A DNA stretch of 64,000 bases from Streptomyces sp. NBC_00358 (GCF_036099295.1 NZ_CP107976.1:7812001-7876000), one strand, 5' to 3'; counted from the stretch's first letter, positions 25,881 to 34,744 are shown. Notes: generated by a model not told the origin, from the letters alone. Numbers and translations are program-made.

Positions 25881-27038
25881 TCAGCGGCGCGCCGTCACGG
25901 TGCCCTCCACCGCGAACAACTGCTCCTCCACATGGTCGAGGGCCAGTCGCAGCGCCCCGGTGGCCACCGCCGCCTCGCCCAGCAGGGAGAGGGCCACCTT
26001 CGGCGGACGCAGGCAATAGCGCGCCAACTCCCGCCGCAGTGGCTCAAGTACACCGTCCAGGCCGGCCGCCCAGCCGCCGATGACGACCAGTTCCGGATCG
26101 AGGGCGAGGACCAGGGCGGCGACGTCGTGCACCAGCCGCTGGATGAAGCGCTCGACGGCCGCACGGGCCCGCTGGTCGCCGCCCTTGGCCAGCGCGAACA
26201 CCTTGGCGACCGCCTGCTCGTCGAGCGGGTGCAAAGGCTCGTCCGTGGTCGACAGCAGTGTCTCGGGCGTGACGTCACGGCCCAGCAGATGCAGCGCGCC
26301 GATCTCCCCGGCCGCCCCGCCGTAGCCCCGGTGGAGCCGCCCGCCGATCAGCGAGCCGGCGCCCGGACTCAGCCCCGCCAGGACGAACACGACGTCGTCG
26401 GACTCGGTCGCCGACCCCTTCCAGTGCTCGGCGACCGCCGCCGCGTTGGCGTCGTTCTCGACGAGCACCGGGCACTTGAAGGAACGGCTCAGCCGCTCGC
26501 CCAGCGGCAGGCCGGTCCACTCGGGCAGTGCCGTGCCCAGGCGTACGGTTCCGTCGGCCTCCACGATGCCGGGGCTTCCCACGCCCACCGCGCGCAGGGA
26601 GCTACGGGCCACACCGGCCCTGCGCAGCAGTTCGGCGACCGCCAGCCGCAGCCGTTCAAGCCGCTCGTCGGCGGACGCCGTCTCGTCCACGTCCTTGGCC
26701 ATCGCGCCCATCACGCGGCCGTCCAGGTCCGCGAGGAGCGCCGCGACGCGGTGCGGGCCGATCTCCAGCCCCAGCAGATGTCCTGCCTCGGCCCGGAACC
26801 GGAACCTGCGCGCCGGACGCCCCTGGCGCCGCGTGGCACCCTCCTCGGCCGCCTGCTCGACGACGAGCCCGTTCTCGATGAGTCCCTCGACGACCCCTTC
26901 GACCGTCGGCCGTGACAATCCGGTCACCCGGGTGATCTCGGTGAGGGTCGCGCAGTCCGTGGCCCGCAAGGCGTGCAGCACCACTGCGGAATTGATCCGT
27001 CGCAGCAGAGAGGGATCCCCGCCGGTCAACTGCCCCAA
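25881..27038 (-). CDS. ROK family transcriptional regulator
   Basis: A 385-residue ROK-family regulator. N-terminal winged helix: LTEITRVTGLSRPTVEGVVEGLIENGLVV. The sugar-kinase-like fold follows (LLGLEIGPHRVAALLADLDG, AVGVGSPGIVEADG, VENDANAAAVAEHW, GAAGEIGALHLLG). The glucokinase-type CxCGxxGC zinc site and the DxGxT phosphate loop are not conserved, so it is a sensor rather than a kinase. TTG 27038 is chosen as start: GGAGG lies seven bases upstream and the product then begins (M)GQLTGGDPSLLRRIN, as in relatives. The open frame extends 36 codons further without family similarity. Confidence 0.88.
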   Translation of the reverse strand: MGQLTGGDPSLLRRINSAVVLHALRATDCATLTEITRVTGLSRPTVEGVVEGLIENGLVVEQAAEEGATRRQGRPARRFRFRAEAGHLLGLEIGPHRVAALLADLDGRVMGAMAKDVDETASADERLERLRLAVAELLRRAGVARSSLRAVGVGSPGIVEADGTVRLGTALPEWTGLPLGERLSRSFKCPVLVENDANAAAVAEHWKGSATESDDVVFVLAGLSPGAGSLIGGRLHRGYGGAAGEIGALHLLGRDVTPETLLSTTDEPLHPLDEQAVAKVFALAKGGDQRARAAVERFIQRLVHDVAALVLALDPELVVIGGWAAGLDGVLEPLRRELARYCLRPPKVALSLLGEAAVATGALRLALDHVEEQLFAVEGTVTARR

Positions 27039-27159
27039 CGTCCGTCCTCCCAGCTTGTACGCGTGTTGGCCGGATCGTACTCGTCGCCGGGGACCCCGGC
27101 GAGGGCCGGGGACCCTTTCCTGTTCCCGGGTCGCTCTCGGCCCCACCCGCGGGGCGTCG

Positions 27160-27822
27160 TCAGCCGGGCGCCACGAACCCGGACTCGTAGGCCGCGATGA
27201 CCGCCTGCGTGCGGTCCCGGGCTCCCAGCTTCGCCAGCACGGAGCTGACGTGCGACTTGACCGTCTCCGTCCCGACGGCCAGCCGGGTGGCGATCTCGGC
27301 GTTCGACAGCCCCCGGGCCATCAGCCGCAGCACGTCCGCCTCGCGCTCGGTCAGGGCGGCCCTCTCCATGGCCGCCCGAGCCGCCGGATTGCCCCCGTCG
27401 TCCCCGTACTCGGCCGCCAACTGCCTCACGGAGGCGGGGAAAAGCAGGGACTCGCCCTCAGCGACCAGGCGCACGGCGTGCACGATCTCGGCCGGCCGGG
27501 CCCGCTTCAGGAGGAACCCGTCGGCACCCGCGCGCAGCGCCTCGTAGACGTATTCGTCGTTCTCGAACGTCGTCACCACGAGGATCTTCGGCGGATCGGT
27601 GACGCTCCGCAGCACGGCGCGGGTGGCCTCGATACCGTCCATCAGAGGCATCCGGACATCCATGGCCACCACGTCCGGCCGCAACCGCCGGACCAGCGGG
27701 ATCACCGCGGCGCCGTCGGCCGCCTCACCGACGACCTCGATGTCGGGCTGCGCCTCCAGAACGGCGCGCAGCCCCGCGCGTACGAGGGGTTCGTCGTCGA
27801 CGAGCAGAACGGTGATCGGCAT
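27160..27822 (-). CDS. NarL/FixJ-type response regulator
   Basis: A 220-residue response regulator. The receiver domain has the acidic pair VDDE, the phosphoacceptor aspartate in DVVAMDVRMPLMDG, the conserved TT and the lysine in GFLLKRA. The C-terminal LuxR helix-turn-helix is LTEREADVLRLMARGLSNAEIATRL...VKSHVSSVLAKLGARDR. It lies 14 bp downstream of its histidine kinase on the same strand and is almost certainly phosphorylated by it. The divergent ABC exporter genes are the likely regulon. Confidence 0.95.
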   Translation of the reverse strand: MPITVLLVDDEPLVRAGLRAVLEAQPDIEVVGEAADGAAVIPLVRRLRPDVVAMDVRMPLMDGIEATRAVLRSVTDPPKILVVTTFENDEYVYEALRAGADGFLLKRARPAEIVHAVRLVAEGESLLFPASVRQLAAEYGDDGGNPAARAAMERAALTEREADVLRLMARGLSNAEIATRLAVGTETVKSHVSSVLAKLGARDRTQAVIAAYESGFVAPG

Positions 27823-27836
27823 CCGGCCAGCGTAGA

Positions 27837-29000
27837 TCAGCCGAGGGGCAGCTCTGCATGCACCTGCCAGTCGCCCTCGTGCGGGCCCGTCCGGGCGCTG
27901 CCGCCGAGCAGCGCGGCCCGCTCCCGTATGCCGCGCAGGCCGGTGCCCCGCCCGGGCCCGGTGATCCCGGCCGGCAGCGGATTACGCACCTCCAGGGCGA
28001 GTGCGCCGTCCTTGACCTCGATCAGGACCCGCACCGGGACGCTCCCGGCATGCCGCAGCACATTGGTGAGGGACTCCTGGAGGATGCGGTAGCCCTCCCT
28101 GGACACCGGACCCGGCACGGTCTCCAACGGGCCCGTCACCTCGGCGTCCACCTTGGCCCCCGATGCGCGCGCCGACTCCAGCAGCCGGTCGGCGTCGGTC
28201 AGCGTGGGGCGGCTGCTCACGGGACGCCGTGCTTCGCGCAGCACACCCAGCACCCGTTCCAGATCCTCCAGGGCGGCGCGTCCGGTCTCCTCGATGGCGA
28301 CCAGGGCGCGGGCCGTGAACGCCGGGTCGTCGGCCGCCCTCGCCGCGCCCGCCTGCACCACCGCGACCGTCAGCGCGTGACCGATGGAGTCGTGGAGCTC
28401 ACGGGCGATGCGATTGCGCTCCAGGAGCTGCTCGGTCCGCTCCTCCAGCGCGGCGAGCCGCTCGGTCGGGGAGGGGCCGAGGAGCCGCCGCGCCAGCGCG
28501 GTGGTCAGCTCACCGAGGCCGACCACCGCGCCGTACAGGGCGAGCAGGGGCAGCGGGATGAGCAGCGCGCAGCTCCAGTGCGGGTCAAGGAGCCTCACCA
28601 CCGGGTCGTTGCCCGGCCGGTAACCGAGGGCCGCCCTGGTGAGATCGACGGCGAACATGGGCAGCCAGACGGTGGCCATGGAGGTCGCGAAGCCGAGCAG
28701 GAGGCGCGCTTCCAGCCAGAGCACGGTCCGCCACCGGTCCCGCGGTCCGACCGATGGAGTGATGGAGAACGCCGTGTCCTCACCGGTCCGCTCGCCCGGC
28801 GCCAGCATGAACCGCGCCTGAACACCCTCGCCCCGCCGCACGGCCGGGACCAGCCCCAGCGGAACGAGCATCAGCGCGGGCACCCACGGCCTCGAATCGT
28901 CGATGAACAGCCACACGCTGACGAACAGCATCGGCACCCACAGGTGCAGCAGACGCGTGTACGTCGTTCCCCACAGCAGCGGGCGCAGAAACCGGGCCAT
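27837..29000 (-). CDS. Two-component sensor histidine kinase (HisKA_3 type)
   Basis: A 387-residue sensor kinase. About four hydrophobic segments lie in residues 15-175 (LWVPMLFVSVWLFI, ALMLVPLGLVPAV and further pairs), with no large extracellular loop. The phosphoacceptor is in ERNRIARELHDSIGHALTVA (HisKA_3). The ATPase domain shows ALEVRNPLP and the glycine box GRGTGLRGIRERAALLGGSA. ATG 29000 (MARFLRPLLWG) begins just before the first membrane helix. This architecture often senses membrane stress or lipid-active antibiotics and pairs with an adjacent exporter, as here. Confidence 0.93.
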   Translation of the reverse strand: MARFLRPLLWGTTYTRLLHLWVPMLFVSVWLFIDDSRPWVPALMLVPLGLVPAVRRGEGVQARFMLAPGERTGEDTAFSITPSVGPRDRWRTVLWLEARLLLGFATSMATVWLPMFAVDLTRAALGYRPGNDPVVRLLDPHWSCALLIPLPLLALYGAVVGLGELTTALARRLLGPSPTERLAALEERTEQLLERNRIARELHDSIGHALTVAVVQAGAARAADDPAFTARALVAIEETGRAALEDLERVLGVLREARRPVSSRPTLTDADRLLESARASGAKVDAEVTGPLETVPGPVSREGYRILQESLTNVLRHAGSVPVRVLIEVKDGALALEVRNPLPAGITGPGRGTGLRGIRERAALLGGSARTGPHEGDWQVHAELPLG

Positions 29001-29108
29001 CGCGCAATCGTGCCAGCCGGCACCGACAGCGGACCTCCCCCGGGCGGGGGAGGGGGTCCCCACCCGCGGGGGACGCACGGACCGGCCGGAGACGGCCAGG
29101 CTGGGCCC

Positions 29109-30038
29109 ATGACCAGCATCGACGTCCAAGACCTGACCAAGGAGTACGGCGGCAGGCGCGCCGTGGACCACCTGACCTTCAGCGTCCTCCCGGGCCGCGT
29201 CACCGGATTCCTCGGCCCCAACGGCGCCGGAAAGTCCACCACCATGCGGCTCGTGCTGGGCCTGGACCGGCCCACGTCCGGCACCGCGATCGTCGGGGGC
29301 CGGGCCTACGCCACCCTCGACGAGCCGCTGCGGACGGTGGGCGCCCTCCTCGACGCCGGTGCGGCGCACGGATCGCGGACCGCCCGGGACCATCTGCGGG
29401 CGCTCGCCGCCACCAGCCGCATCCCCGGACGCCGGGTGGACGAGGTGCTGGAGGAGACGGGGCTCGCCGCGGTGGCCCGGCGCCGGGTGAAGACGTACTC
29501 CCTCGGCATGCGCCAGCGTCTGGGCATCGCGGCCGCACTTCTCGGCGATCCGCCCGTGGTGCTCCTCGACGAACCGTCGAACGGGCTCGACCCCGAAGGG
29601 ATCATCTGGATAAGGGAGTTGCTGCGCCGACTGGCGAGGGAGGGACGCACCGTCCTCGTCTCCAGCCACCTCATGAACGAGTCCGCGTCCTTCGCCGACC
29701 AGCTCGTCGTCCTCGGGCGCGGCAGGCTTCTCGCCGACACGCCCATGCGCGAGTTCATCCACGCGCGCGTGCAGCCTCGGGTCCGGGTACGCAGCACGGA
29801 CAGCGGCGCGTTGGCGGGCCTGTTCGCGAAGCACGGCATCGAGGCCGTCGAGGGCGCGGACGGCCGCTGGACCGCACTCGACGCGCGGCTGGAGGACATC
29901 GGGCGGCTCACCTCGGCCGCCGGTCTCCCGATCCTCGAACTCGCCGCGGAGGAAGCCACGTTGGAGCAGGCCTATCTGGATCTGACAGCCGCCGAGACCG
30001 AGTTCGCCGCCGCCCCGACCCAGCCTCAGGAGGCCTGA
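29109..30038 (+). CDS. ABC transporter ATP-binding protein
   Basis: A 309-residue ABC ATPase of the DrrA/CcmA type. Walker A GPNGAGKSTT is near residue 37, the Q-loop region and the signature YSLGMRQRLG follow, then Walker B VVLLDEPSNGLDP and the switch histidine in VLVSSHLMNE. It ends two bases before the permease start, so the two are translationally coupled. Divergent from the two-component system. Exporters of this layout give resistance to membrane-active compounds; substrate unknown. Confidence 0.94.
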   Translation: MTSIDVQDLTKEYGGRRAVDHLTFSVLPGRVTGFLGPNGAGKSTTMRLVLGLDRPTSGTAIVGGRAYATLDEPLRTVGALLDAGAAHGSRTARDHLRALAATSRIPGRRVDEVLEETGLAAVARRRVKTYSLGMRQRLGIAAALLGDPPVVLLDEPSNGLDPEGIIWIRELLRRLAREGRTVLVSSHLMNESASFADQLVVLGRGRLLADTPMREFIHARVQPRVRVRSTDSGALAGLFAKHGIEAVEGADGRWTALDARLEDIGRLTSAAGLPILELAAEEATLEQAYLDLTAAETEFAAAPTQPQEA

Positions 30039-30040
30039 CC

Positions 30041-30766
30041 GTGTCCTTCGCACCCGTGCTCCGCGCGGAATGGATCAAGATCCGAACCCTGCGCTCGCTC
30101 CTCTGGGGCCTGCTCGGCGTCCTGGCGGCGACGGTGGCGTTCTCGGCACTCGCCGGACTCGACGACTCCGGTGAGCGGGACTTCGACGCGCTCTTCTCGA
30201 CCTTCTCCGGTGTCAGTTTCGGCCAGATCGCCGCCATCACCTTCGGAGCGCAGGCGGTGTCGGCCGAGTACCAGGGCGGCGCCCTGCGCGTCTCGCTGGC
30301 GGCGGTTCCGGACCGGGGGCGCTGGTTCCTCGCGAAGACGGTGGCGATCGGCGGACCGGTCCTGGCCGTCGGCCTGGTCACCGGTGCGGTCGCCCTGGTC
30401 GTGGGGACGTCCGTGCTCGGTTCCAGGGCGGACGGGCTGATCTGGGCGGAGGAACTCCGGGGGGTCGTCGGCTGCGCGCTCTACCTGACCTTGATGGCCC
30501 TGTTCGCGGCGGGTCTGGCGGCCGTCCTGCGCAGCGGGGTCGCCACGCTGGGCATCCTGATCCCCTTCCTCCTGATCGTCTCCTTCGTCGTCGGGGGAGC
30601 GTCGGGGAGTGTGGCGGACTTCCTGCCGGACCAGGCGGGGCAGACGGTTCTGCACGAGACATGGGACGGCGCCCTGGGGCCGTGGAGCGGGCTCGGCGTG
30701 ACCGCGCTGTGGACCGCCGCCGCGCTGGGGGCGGGCGCGTGGTGCGTCCGGCGCCGGGACGCGTGA
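30041..30766 (+). CDS. ABC-2 type transporter permease
   Basis: A 241-residue membrane protein with six hydrophobic segments (LLWGLLGVLAATVAFSALAG, ITFGAQAVSA, VLAVGLVTGAVALVVGTSVL, LYLTLMALFAAGLAAVL, LGILIPFLLIVSFVVGG, WTAAALGAGAWCV) and the ABC-2 permease N-terminus LRAEWIKIRTLRS. GTG 30041 follows an AGGAGG site inside the ATPase gene's 3' end. It forms the membrane channel for the upstream ATPase. Confidence 0.92.
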   Translation: MSFAPVLRAEWIKIRTLRSLLWGLLGVLAATVAFSALAGLDDSGERDFDALFSTFSGVSFGQIAAITFGAQAVSAEYQGGALRVSLAAVPDRGRWFLAKTVAIGGPVLAVGLVTGAVALVVGTSVLGSRADGLIWAEELRGVVGCALYLTLMALFAAGLAAVLRSGVATLGILIPFLLIVSFVVGGASGSVADFLPDQAGQTVLHETWDGALGPWSGLGVTALWTAAALGAGAWCVRRRDA

Positions 30767-30824
30767 CCGCACCGGCCTCCTGACGCCTCACCCATTGTCA
30801 GTGCCGGCCGCTTTACTGGACGTC

Positions 30825-31364
30825 ATGACCATCGCGCAGTGTCTCGCCGTGATCGACCGGCTGTGCTCCGAGGACTTTCCCGCGGAGCGCAGTGGGTCTT
30901 TCGGCGGGTCGTACGGCGGTCCCGGGGGACCAGGGTTCCATGTCGTCGAGTTACAGCGGAGCGCGGGTCCCGCGAGGGGGCGGTACGGCGGGCGGGAGGA
31001 GCCGGATCGGTTCGACGTGGAGCCGTCCGAAGCAGAGCACTCCGAAGCAGAGCACTCCGAAGCAGAGCACTCCGAGGCGGAGCAGGCAGAGCAGTTCGAG
31101 GCGGAGCGGGAGGCTCTCGCGCGACGGCTCGCCGACCGGTGGGGGGAACCGGGCTGGATGAGTCTCGACGGCGTGTTCCTGCGCGTCCAGCAGGGCGACG
31201 AGCGGATACCGGAGCCCTGGGCCTCCCTCGGTTCGCACATGAGGAACGCGCAGGTGTGGGAAGCGGCCGGCACCGGCCGCTGGGTCGCTCTCGGCATCTC
31301 CCGGCTGGGCGAGGACCAGGAGTTCAGGCTGCTGGCCGTGATCACGGAGACCGACCCGCCCTGA
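30825..31364 (+). CDS. Hypothetical protein with SEAEH pentapeptide repeats
   Basis: A 179-residue protein I do not recognise as a named family. The N-terminal 30 residues (MTIAQCLAVIDRLCSEDFPAE) and the C-terminal half (WMSLDGVFLRVQQGDERIPEPW, AGTGRWVALGISRLGEDQEFRLLAVITE) look like a folded cytoplasmic domain. Between them is an acidic insert with SEAEH repeated. ATG 30825 is chosen over the in-frame GTG at 30795, since only the shorter form begins with a plausible N-terminus. Its stop is one base from that of the convergent mug gene. Confidence 0.65.
   Translation: MTIAQCLAVIDRLCSEDFPAERSGSFGGSYGGPGGPGFHVVELQRSAGPARGRYGGREEPDRFDVEPSEAEHSEAEHSEAEHSEAEQAEQFEAEREALARRLADRWGEPGWMSLDGVFLRVQQGDERIPEPWASLGSHMRNAQVWEAAGTGRWVALGISRLGEDQEFRLLAVITETDPP
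31026..31085 (+). repeat. 15-bp in-frame tandem repeat
   Basis: Three perfect copies of TCCGAAGCAGAGCAC (31026-31070) and a diverged fourth. The unit is a multiple of three and encodes SEAEH, so copy-number changes would keep the reading frame of the host gene. Confidence 0.9.
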
Positions 31365-31365
31365 C

Positions 31366-31866
31366 TCAGGAAGCCTGGGCCGCCGCCCGCAGCCGGCCGT
31401 ACTCCTCGGCCATCGTCGCCGCGGTCCAATGCGCGTTGAGCCCACTGGGGTTGGGCAGGACCCACACCCGGCTCGCCCCGATCGTCCGCTCCTGCGGGCC
31501 GATCCCGGCCCTGCGCTCCTCGAAGGCCGCCCGGTACGCGGTCACCCCCACGACCGCCAGCCATCCCGGGCGCAGCCGCTCCACCTTCTCGCCCAGCAGC
31601 CGTCCGCCCTCGCGGTACTCCTCGGCACTCAACTCGTCGGCACGGGCGGTCGCCCGTGCCACCACATTGGTGATGCCGAGTCCGTAGGAGAGCAGTTCGT
31701 CCTGCTCGGACGGCCGCAGGAGCCGCGGAGTGAACCCGGAGAGGTGCAGCACCGGCCAGAACCGGTTGCCGGGCCGGGCGAAGTGATGGCCGGTGGCCGC
31801 TGTCATGAGGCCCGGGTTGATGCCGCAGAAAAGCACCGAGAGGCCGTCCGCGACGACATCCGGCAC
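31366..31866 (-). CDS. mug: G/U mismatch-specific DNA glycosylase
   Basis: A 166-residue Mug/TDG-family glycosylase that removes uracil or thymine opposite G. The conserved motif I is seen as LFCGINPGLMTAATGHHFA with FARPGNRFWPVLH, and motif II as WVLPNPSGLNAHW. GTG 31866 is the first usable start; the coding similarity continues about 15 codons upstream (LTRADLEAARDR) without an ATG, GTG or TTG before overlapping the purB stop. A rarer CTG start in purB's last codons is therefore possible. Located 44 bp after purB on the same strand. Confidence 0.93.
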   Translation of the reverse strand: MPDVVADGLSVLFCGINPGLMTAATGHHFARPGNRFWPVLHLSGFTPRLLRPSEQDELLSYGLGITNVVARATARADELSAEEYREGGRLLGEKVERLRPGWLAVVGVTAYRAAFEERRAGIGPQERTIGASRVWVLPNPSGLNAHWTAATMAEEYGRLRAAAQAS

Positions 31867-31910
31867 GAGCCGGTCGCGGGCGGCCTCCAGGTCCGCTCGG
31901 GTGAGCCGCG

Positions 31911-33353
31911 TCAGAGGATCGCCCCGGGCGTGTAGCCGGCGGCCTCCGGGTGCTGCTTCACGATCTCCTCGACCCGGCCGACGACGACGGCCACCTGGTC
32001 GGCCGCGGCGCCCGTGAAGGACAGCTTGTCGGCCATCAGCTCGTCGAGCTGCGCGCGGTCCAGCGGGATCCGCTCGTCCGCGGCGAGCTTGTCGAGCAGT
32101 TCGTTGCGCTCGGCACCCTGCTCGCGCATGGCGAGGGCGGAGGCGACGGCGTTCTCCTTGATGGCCTCGTGGGCGACCTCGCGGCCGACACCCGCGCGCA
32201 CCGCGCCCATCAGGACCTTGGTCGTCGCGAGGAACGGCAGGTAGCGGTCCAGCTCACGGGCGACGACCGCGGGGAAGGCGCCGAACTCGTCGAGGACGGT
32301 CAGGAAGGTCTCCAGCAGGCCGTCCAGCGCGAAGAACGCGTCCGGCAGCGCGACCCGGCGCACCACCGAGCAGGACACGTCACCCTCGTTCCACTGGTCG
32401 CCGGCCAGCTCGCCCGTCATCGACGCGTAGCCGCGCAGGATGACCATCAGGCCGTTGACGCGCTCGCAGGAGCGGGTGTTCATCTTGTGCGGCATCGCGG
32501 AGGAGCCGACCTGGCCGGGCTTGAAGCCCTCGGTGACCAGCTCGTGCCCGGCCATCAGCCGGATGGTCTTCGCCGTCGAGGACGGCGCGGCGGCGAGCTG
32601 GACCAGGGCGGTCACCACGTCGTAGTCCAGGGAGCGCGGGTAGACCTGGCCGACGGAGGTGAAGGCCTGCGAGAAGCCGAGGTGCCCGGCGATCCGCTGC
32701 TCCAGGTCCGCGAGCTTGGCCGCGTCCCCGCCCAGCAGGTCGAGCATGTCCTGGGCCGTGCCGACCGGGCCCTTGATGCCGCGCAGCGGGTAGCGGTCGA
32801 GCAGCTCCTCCAGGCGGCCGTACGCGACGAGCAGTTCGTCGGCGGCGGTCGCGAAACGCTTGCCCAGGGTGGTGGCCTGCGCGGCCACGTTGTGCGAGCG
32901 GCCGGCCATGACCAGCTCGGCGTACTCGCCGGCCAGCTTGGCCAGGCGGGCGAGGACGGCCACCGTGCGGTCGCGCATCAGTTCGAGGGAGAGCCGGATC
33001 TGTAGCTGCTCGACGTTCTCGGTGAGGTCGCGGGACGTCATGCCCTTGTGCACGTGCTCGTGCCCGGCGAGGTCGTTGAACTCCTCGATCCGCGCCTTGA
33101 CGTCGTGCCGGGTGACCTTCTCGCGCTCGGCGATGGAGGCGAGGTCGACCTGGTCGAGGACACGCTCGTAGTCGGCGATGGCGGCGTCCGGCACCTCGAT
33201 CCCGAGGTCCTTCTGGGCCCGCAGCACGGCGAGCCAGAGCTGACGCTCCAGCTTGACCTTCTGCTCGGGGGACCAGAGCGTGGCGAGCTCGGCGGAGGCG
33301 TAGCGTCCGGCGAGGACGTTGGGGATACGGGGCTTTGCAGGCGCGGCAGTCAC
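31911..33353 (-). CDS. purB: Adenylosuccinate lyase
   Basis: A 480-residue fumarase/aspartase superfamily enzyme catalysing two purine steps, SAICAR to AICAR and adenylosuccinate to AMP. The signature loop GSSAMPHKMNTRSCE is present. Substrate-binding blocks also match: HVHKGMTSRDLTEN near residue 100 and GRSHNVAAQATTLGKRF. ATG 33353 gives MTAAPAKPRIPNVLAGRYAS, the usual actinobacterial start. No other purine genes are adjacent, as is common for purB in Streptomyces. Confidence 0.97.
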   Translation of the reverse strand: MTAAPAKPRIPNVLAGRYASAELATLWSPEQKVKLERQLWLAVLRAQKDLGIEVPDAAIADYERVLDQVDLASIAEREKVTRHDVKARIEEFNDLAGHEHVHKGMTSRDLTENVEQLQIRLSLELMRDRTVAVLARLAKLAGEYAELVMAGRSHNVAAQATTLGKRFATAADELLVAYGRLEELLDRYPLRGIKGPVGTAQDMLDLLGGDAAKLADLEQRIAGHLGFSQAFTSVGQVYPRSLDYDVVTALVQLAAAPSSTAKTIRLMAGHELVTEGFKPGQVGSSAMPHKMNTRSCERVNGLMVILRGYASMTGELAGDQWNEGDVSCSVVRRVALPDAFFALDGLLETFLTVLDEFGAFPAVVARELDRYLPFLATTKVLMGAVRAGVGREVAHEAIKENAVASALAMREQGAERNELLDKLAADERIPLDRAQLDELMADKLSFTGAAADQVAVVVGRVEEIVKQHPEAAGYTPGAIL

Positions 33354-33639
33354 GTGTACGGAGCATACCGGCTGTACGGCGGGGGTCCTGTTATGTCCGC
33401 CGCGTCCAGGACGCGCAGGTCGGGGCGGAGCTGCACCCCCCGGCGGACCGGGGTGTGCGTGAGAGGTGCGGGGACGGGGCGGAGGTGTCGCACTCAGCGG
33501 GCACCACGGACCACGTCGTCGCTCCTGCCGTCCGTCGGTGGTCCCGACGGAAAGATGCTCAACTTCCTTTGAGTAGAATGGAGTTGTTCATCGTATTGGT
33601 GGACAGAGGTTGTGATGGATCGTTTTCGCAGGGCCGTAC
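33354..33639. other. Intergenic region upstream of purB
   Basis: 286 bp between the purB start and the stop of the coiled-coil gene; both genes are on the minus strand. It must hold the purB promoter. A TAGAAT hexamer at 33574-33579 is on the plus strand and has no gene to serve. No RNA structure or open frame of coding quality was recognised. Confidence 0.4.
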
Positions 33640-34215
33640 TCAGGAACCCGAACGCGGGGGGCGGCTGCCGTAGCCGGCCTGCGCGTGCGGATCGGGGTGG
33701 GTCTGCTCGCTGCCTACCACAGCGCGCAGACCTCCGTACGTCTTCGAAGTGAACCGGTCGTGGGCGAGGGTGAGCTCTGCCGTGATCAGCTGGTTGCGCT
33801 CATCGTTGACCTCCTCGATTTCCTGCATGAGCTGGGAGTTCTTGGCGCGGAGTGCCGTGTTCGCGTTCCGCGCCTCGTCGAGGGCTCGGGCGTGACTCCC
33901 GAGTCGGATGGCTGTGATGGTGGCCCGGCGGGCCATGGCTTTCTCTCGCTGGGAAAGTTCCAGTTCGCGCTTGTGCATGTCCAGTTCGAGGCGTCGTCGA
34001 TGTTCCGCCAGGACGCTGAGGTCATGCCGTGTGCGGGCATCGACCTGGTTGACCGTGTGGCGGAGCAGGGTCGCTAGGACCCCGGCCACTCCCACGGTTA
34101 ACAGGCCGATCCCGACTGTCGCCAACTCCCATGTATGGTGCCAGACGCCCTCGCCCACGAATGTCCAGCCGGCTGTGCAGCTGGCGGCGGACGCGGATGC
34201 CAGTCTGTACGCCAC
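33640..34215 (-). CDS. Coiled-coil protein with one membrane segment, unknown function
   Basis: A 191-residue protein not matched to a named family. One hydrophobic segment (TVGIGLLTVGVAGVLATLL) lies near residues 33-52, followed by a charged helical stretch of about 100 residues (HRRRLELDMHKRELELSQRE, ALRAKNSQLMQEIEEVNDER) that should form a coiled coil, and a disordered tail. GTG 34215 is used, six bases after the stop of the XRE gene, with AGGGGG ahead, so the two are translationally coupled. The base composition is lower in G+C than its neighbours, consistent with an accessory gene. Confidence 0.65.
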   Translation of the reverse strand: MAYRLASASAASCTAGWTFVGEGVWHHTWELATVGIGLLTVGVAGVLATLLRHTVNQVDARTRHDLSVLAEHRRRLELDMHKRELELSQREKAMARRATITAIRLGSHARALDEARNANTALRAKNSQLMQEIEEVNDERNQLITAELTLAHDRFTSKTYGGLRAVVGSEQTHPDPHAQAGYGSRPPRSGS

Positions 34216-34221
34216 GTTTCG

Positions 34222-34698
34222 TTACCCCCTTGCAGTGGCCCCCCGGTTGTCGTCGGCATCGAGATCCTTCTGGAGCTCGATCGCTTGGACGATGTTCCCG
34301 CTGAGCATTGTGCGGATTCTGAGATCAGTGATTCCCCATGCGTCCATGGCCTCCTCCGGGGTGAGTGTGACTGAGGCTACCCTCCGTACCGCAGGCTGAG
34401 GCCCGTGTTCCGGCGGAAGCATCCCGCTGTTGACCAACATTTCTCGCTGGTCGAGGCCAAGTACTGACGCCCATGTGGTCAGTTGCGAGGGGAGGGGGAG
34501 GGTCTTCCCTTCCAGTGTTCTGCTGATCGTCGTCAGGCTCACTCCAATCGAGATGGCCAGCTGAGCCCGGCCACCGGCTCGTGGGCGGACGTCGTACCCG
34601 GCCGCTGTCGCGGCATTCGTCAGGTACTCGCCAACCCTCCTTGCGAGAGCTTGTCGCTCACCGCGGGACTCGTGGGGGGACTCTTCCATGCTCCGCAT
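34222..34698 (-). CDS. XRE-type helix-turn-helix regulator
   Basis: A 158-residue protein with a lambda-repressor-like helix-turn-helix: RAQLAISIGVSLTTISRTLEGKTLPLPSQL, then LTTWASVLGLDQREML. The C-terminal half (VRRVASVTLTPEEAMDAWGI, IVQAIELQKDLDADD) is unrecognised. ATG 34698 (MRSMEESPHESRGE) or ATG 34689 could start it; neither has a strong ribosome site. It is the first gene of a two-gene unit with the coiled-coil membrane protein. Inverted ATGCAA/TTGCAT repeats sit directly upstream and are the natural candidates for its operator. Confidence 0.75.
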   Translation of the reverse strand: MRSMEESPHESRGERQALARRVGEYLTNAATAAGYDVRPRAGGRAQLAISIGVSLTTISRTLEGKTLPLPSQLTTWASVLGLDQREMLVNSGMLPPEHGPQPAVRRVASVTLTPEEAMDAWGITDLRIRTMLSGNIVQAIELQKDLDADDNRGATARG

Positions 34699-34720
34699 GC
34701 CCGGAGAGTAGCGCGCATGT

Positions 34721-34744
34721 ATGCAACTTGCACGCGACTTGCAT
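34721..34744. promoter_or_regulatory. Inverted repeat just upstream of the XRE gene
   Basis: ATGCAA (34721-34726) and TTGCAT (34739-34744) form an inverted pair; ACTTGCA also occurs twice in direct orientation inside it. It lies 23 bp from the XRE start. The same core recurs at 34850-34877 and about 34908-34916. Confidence 0.5.
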
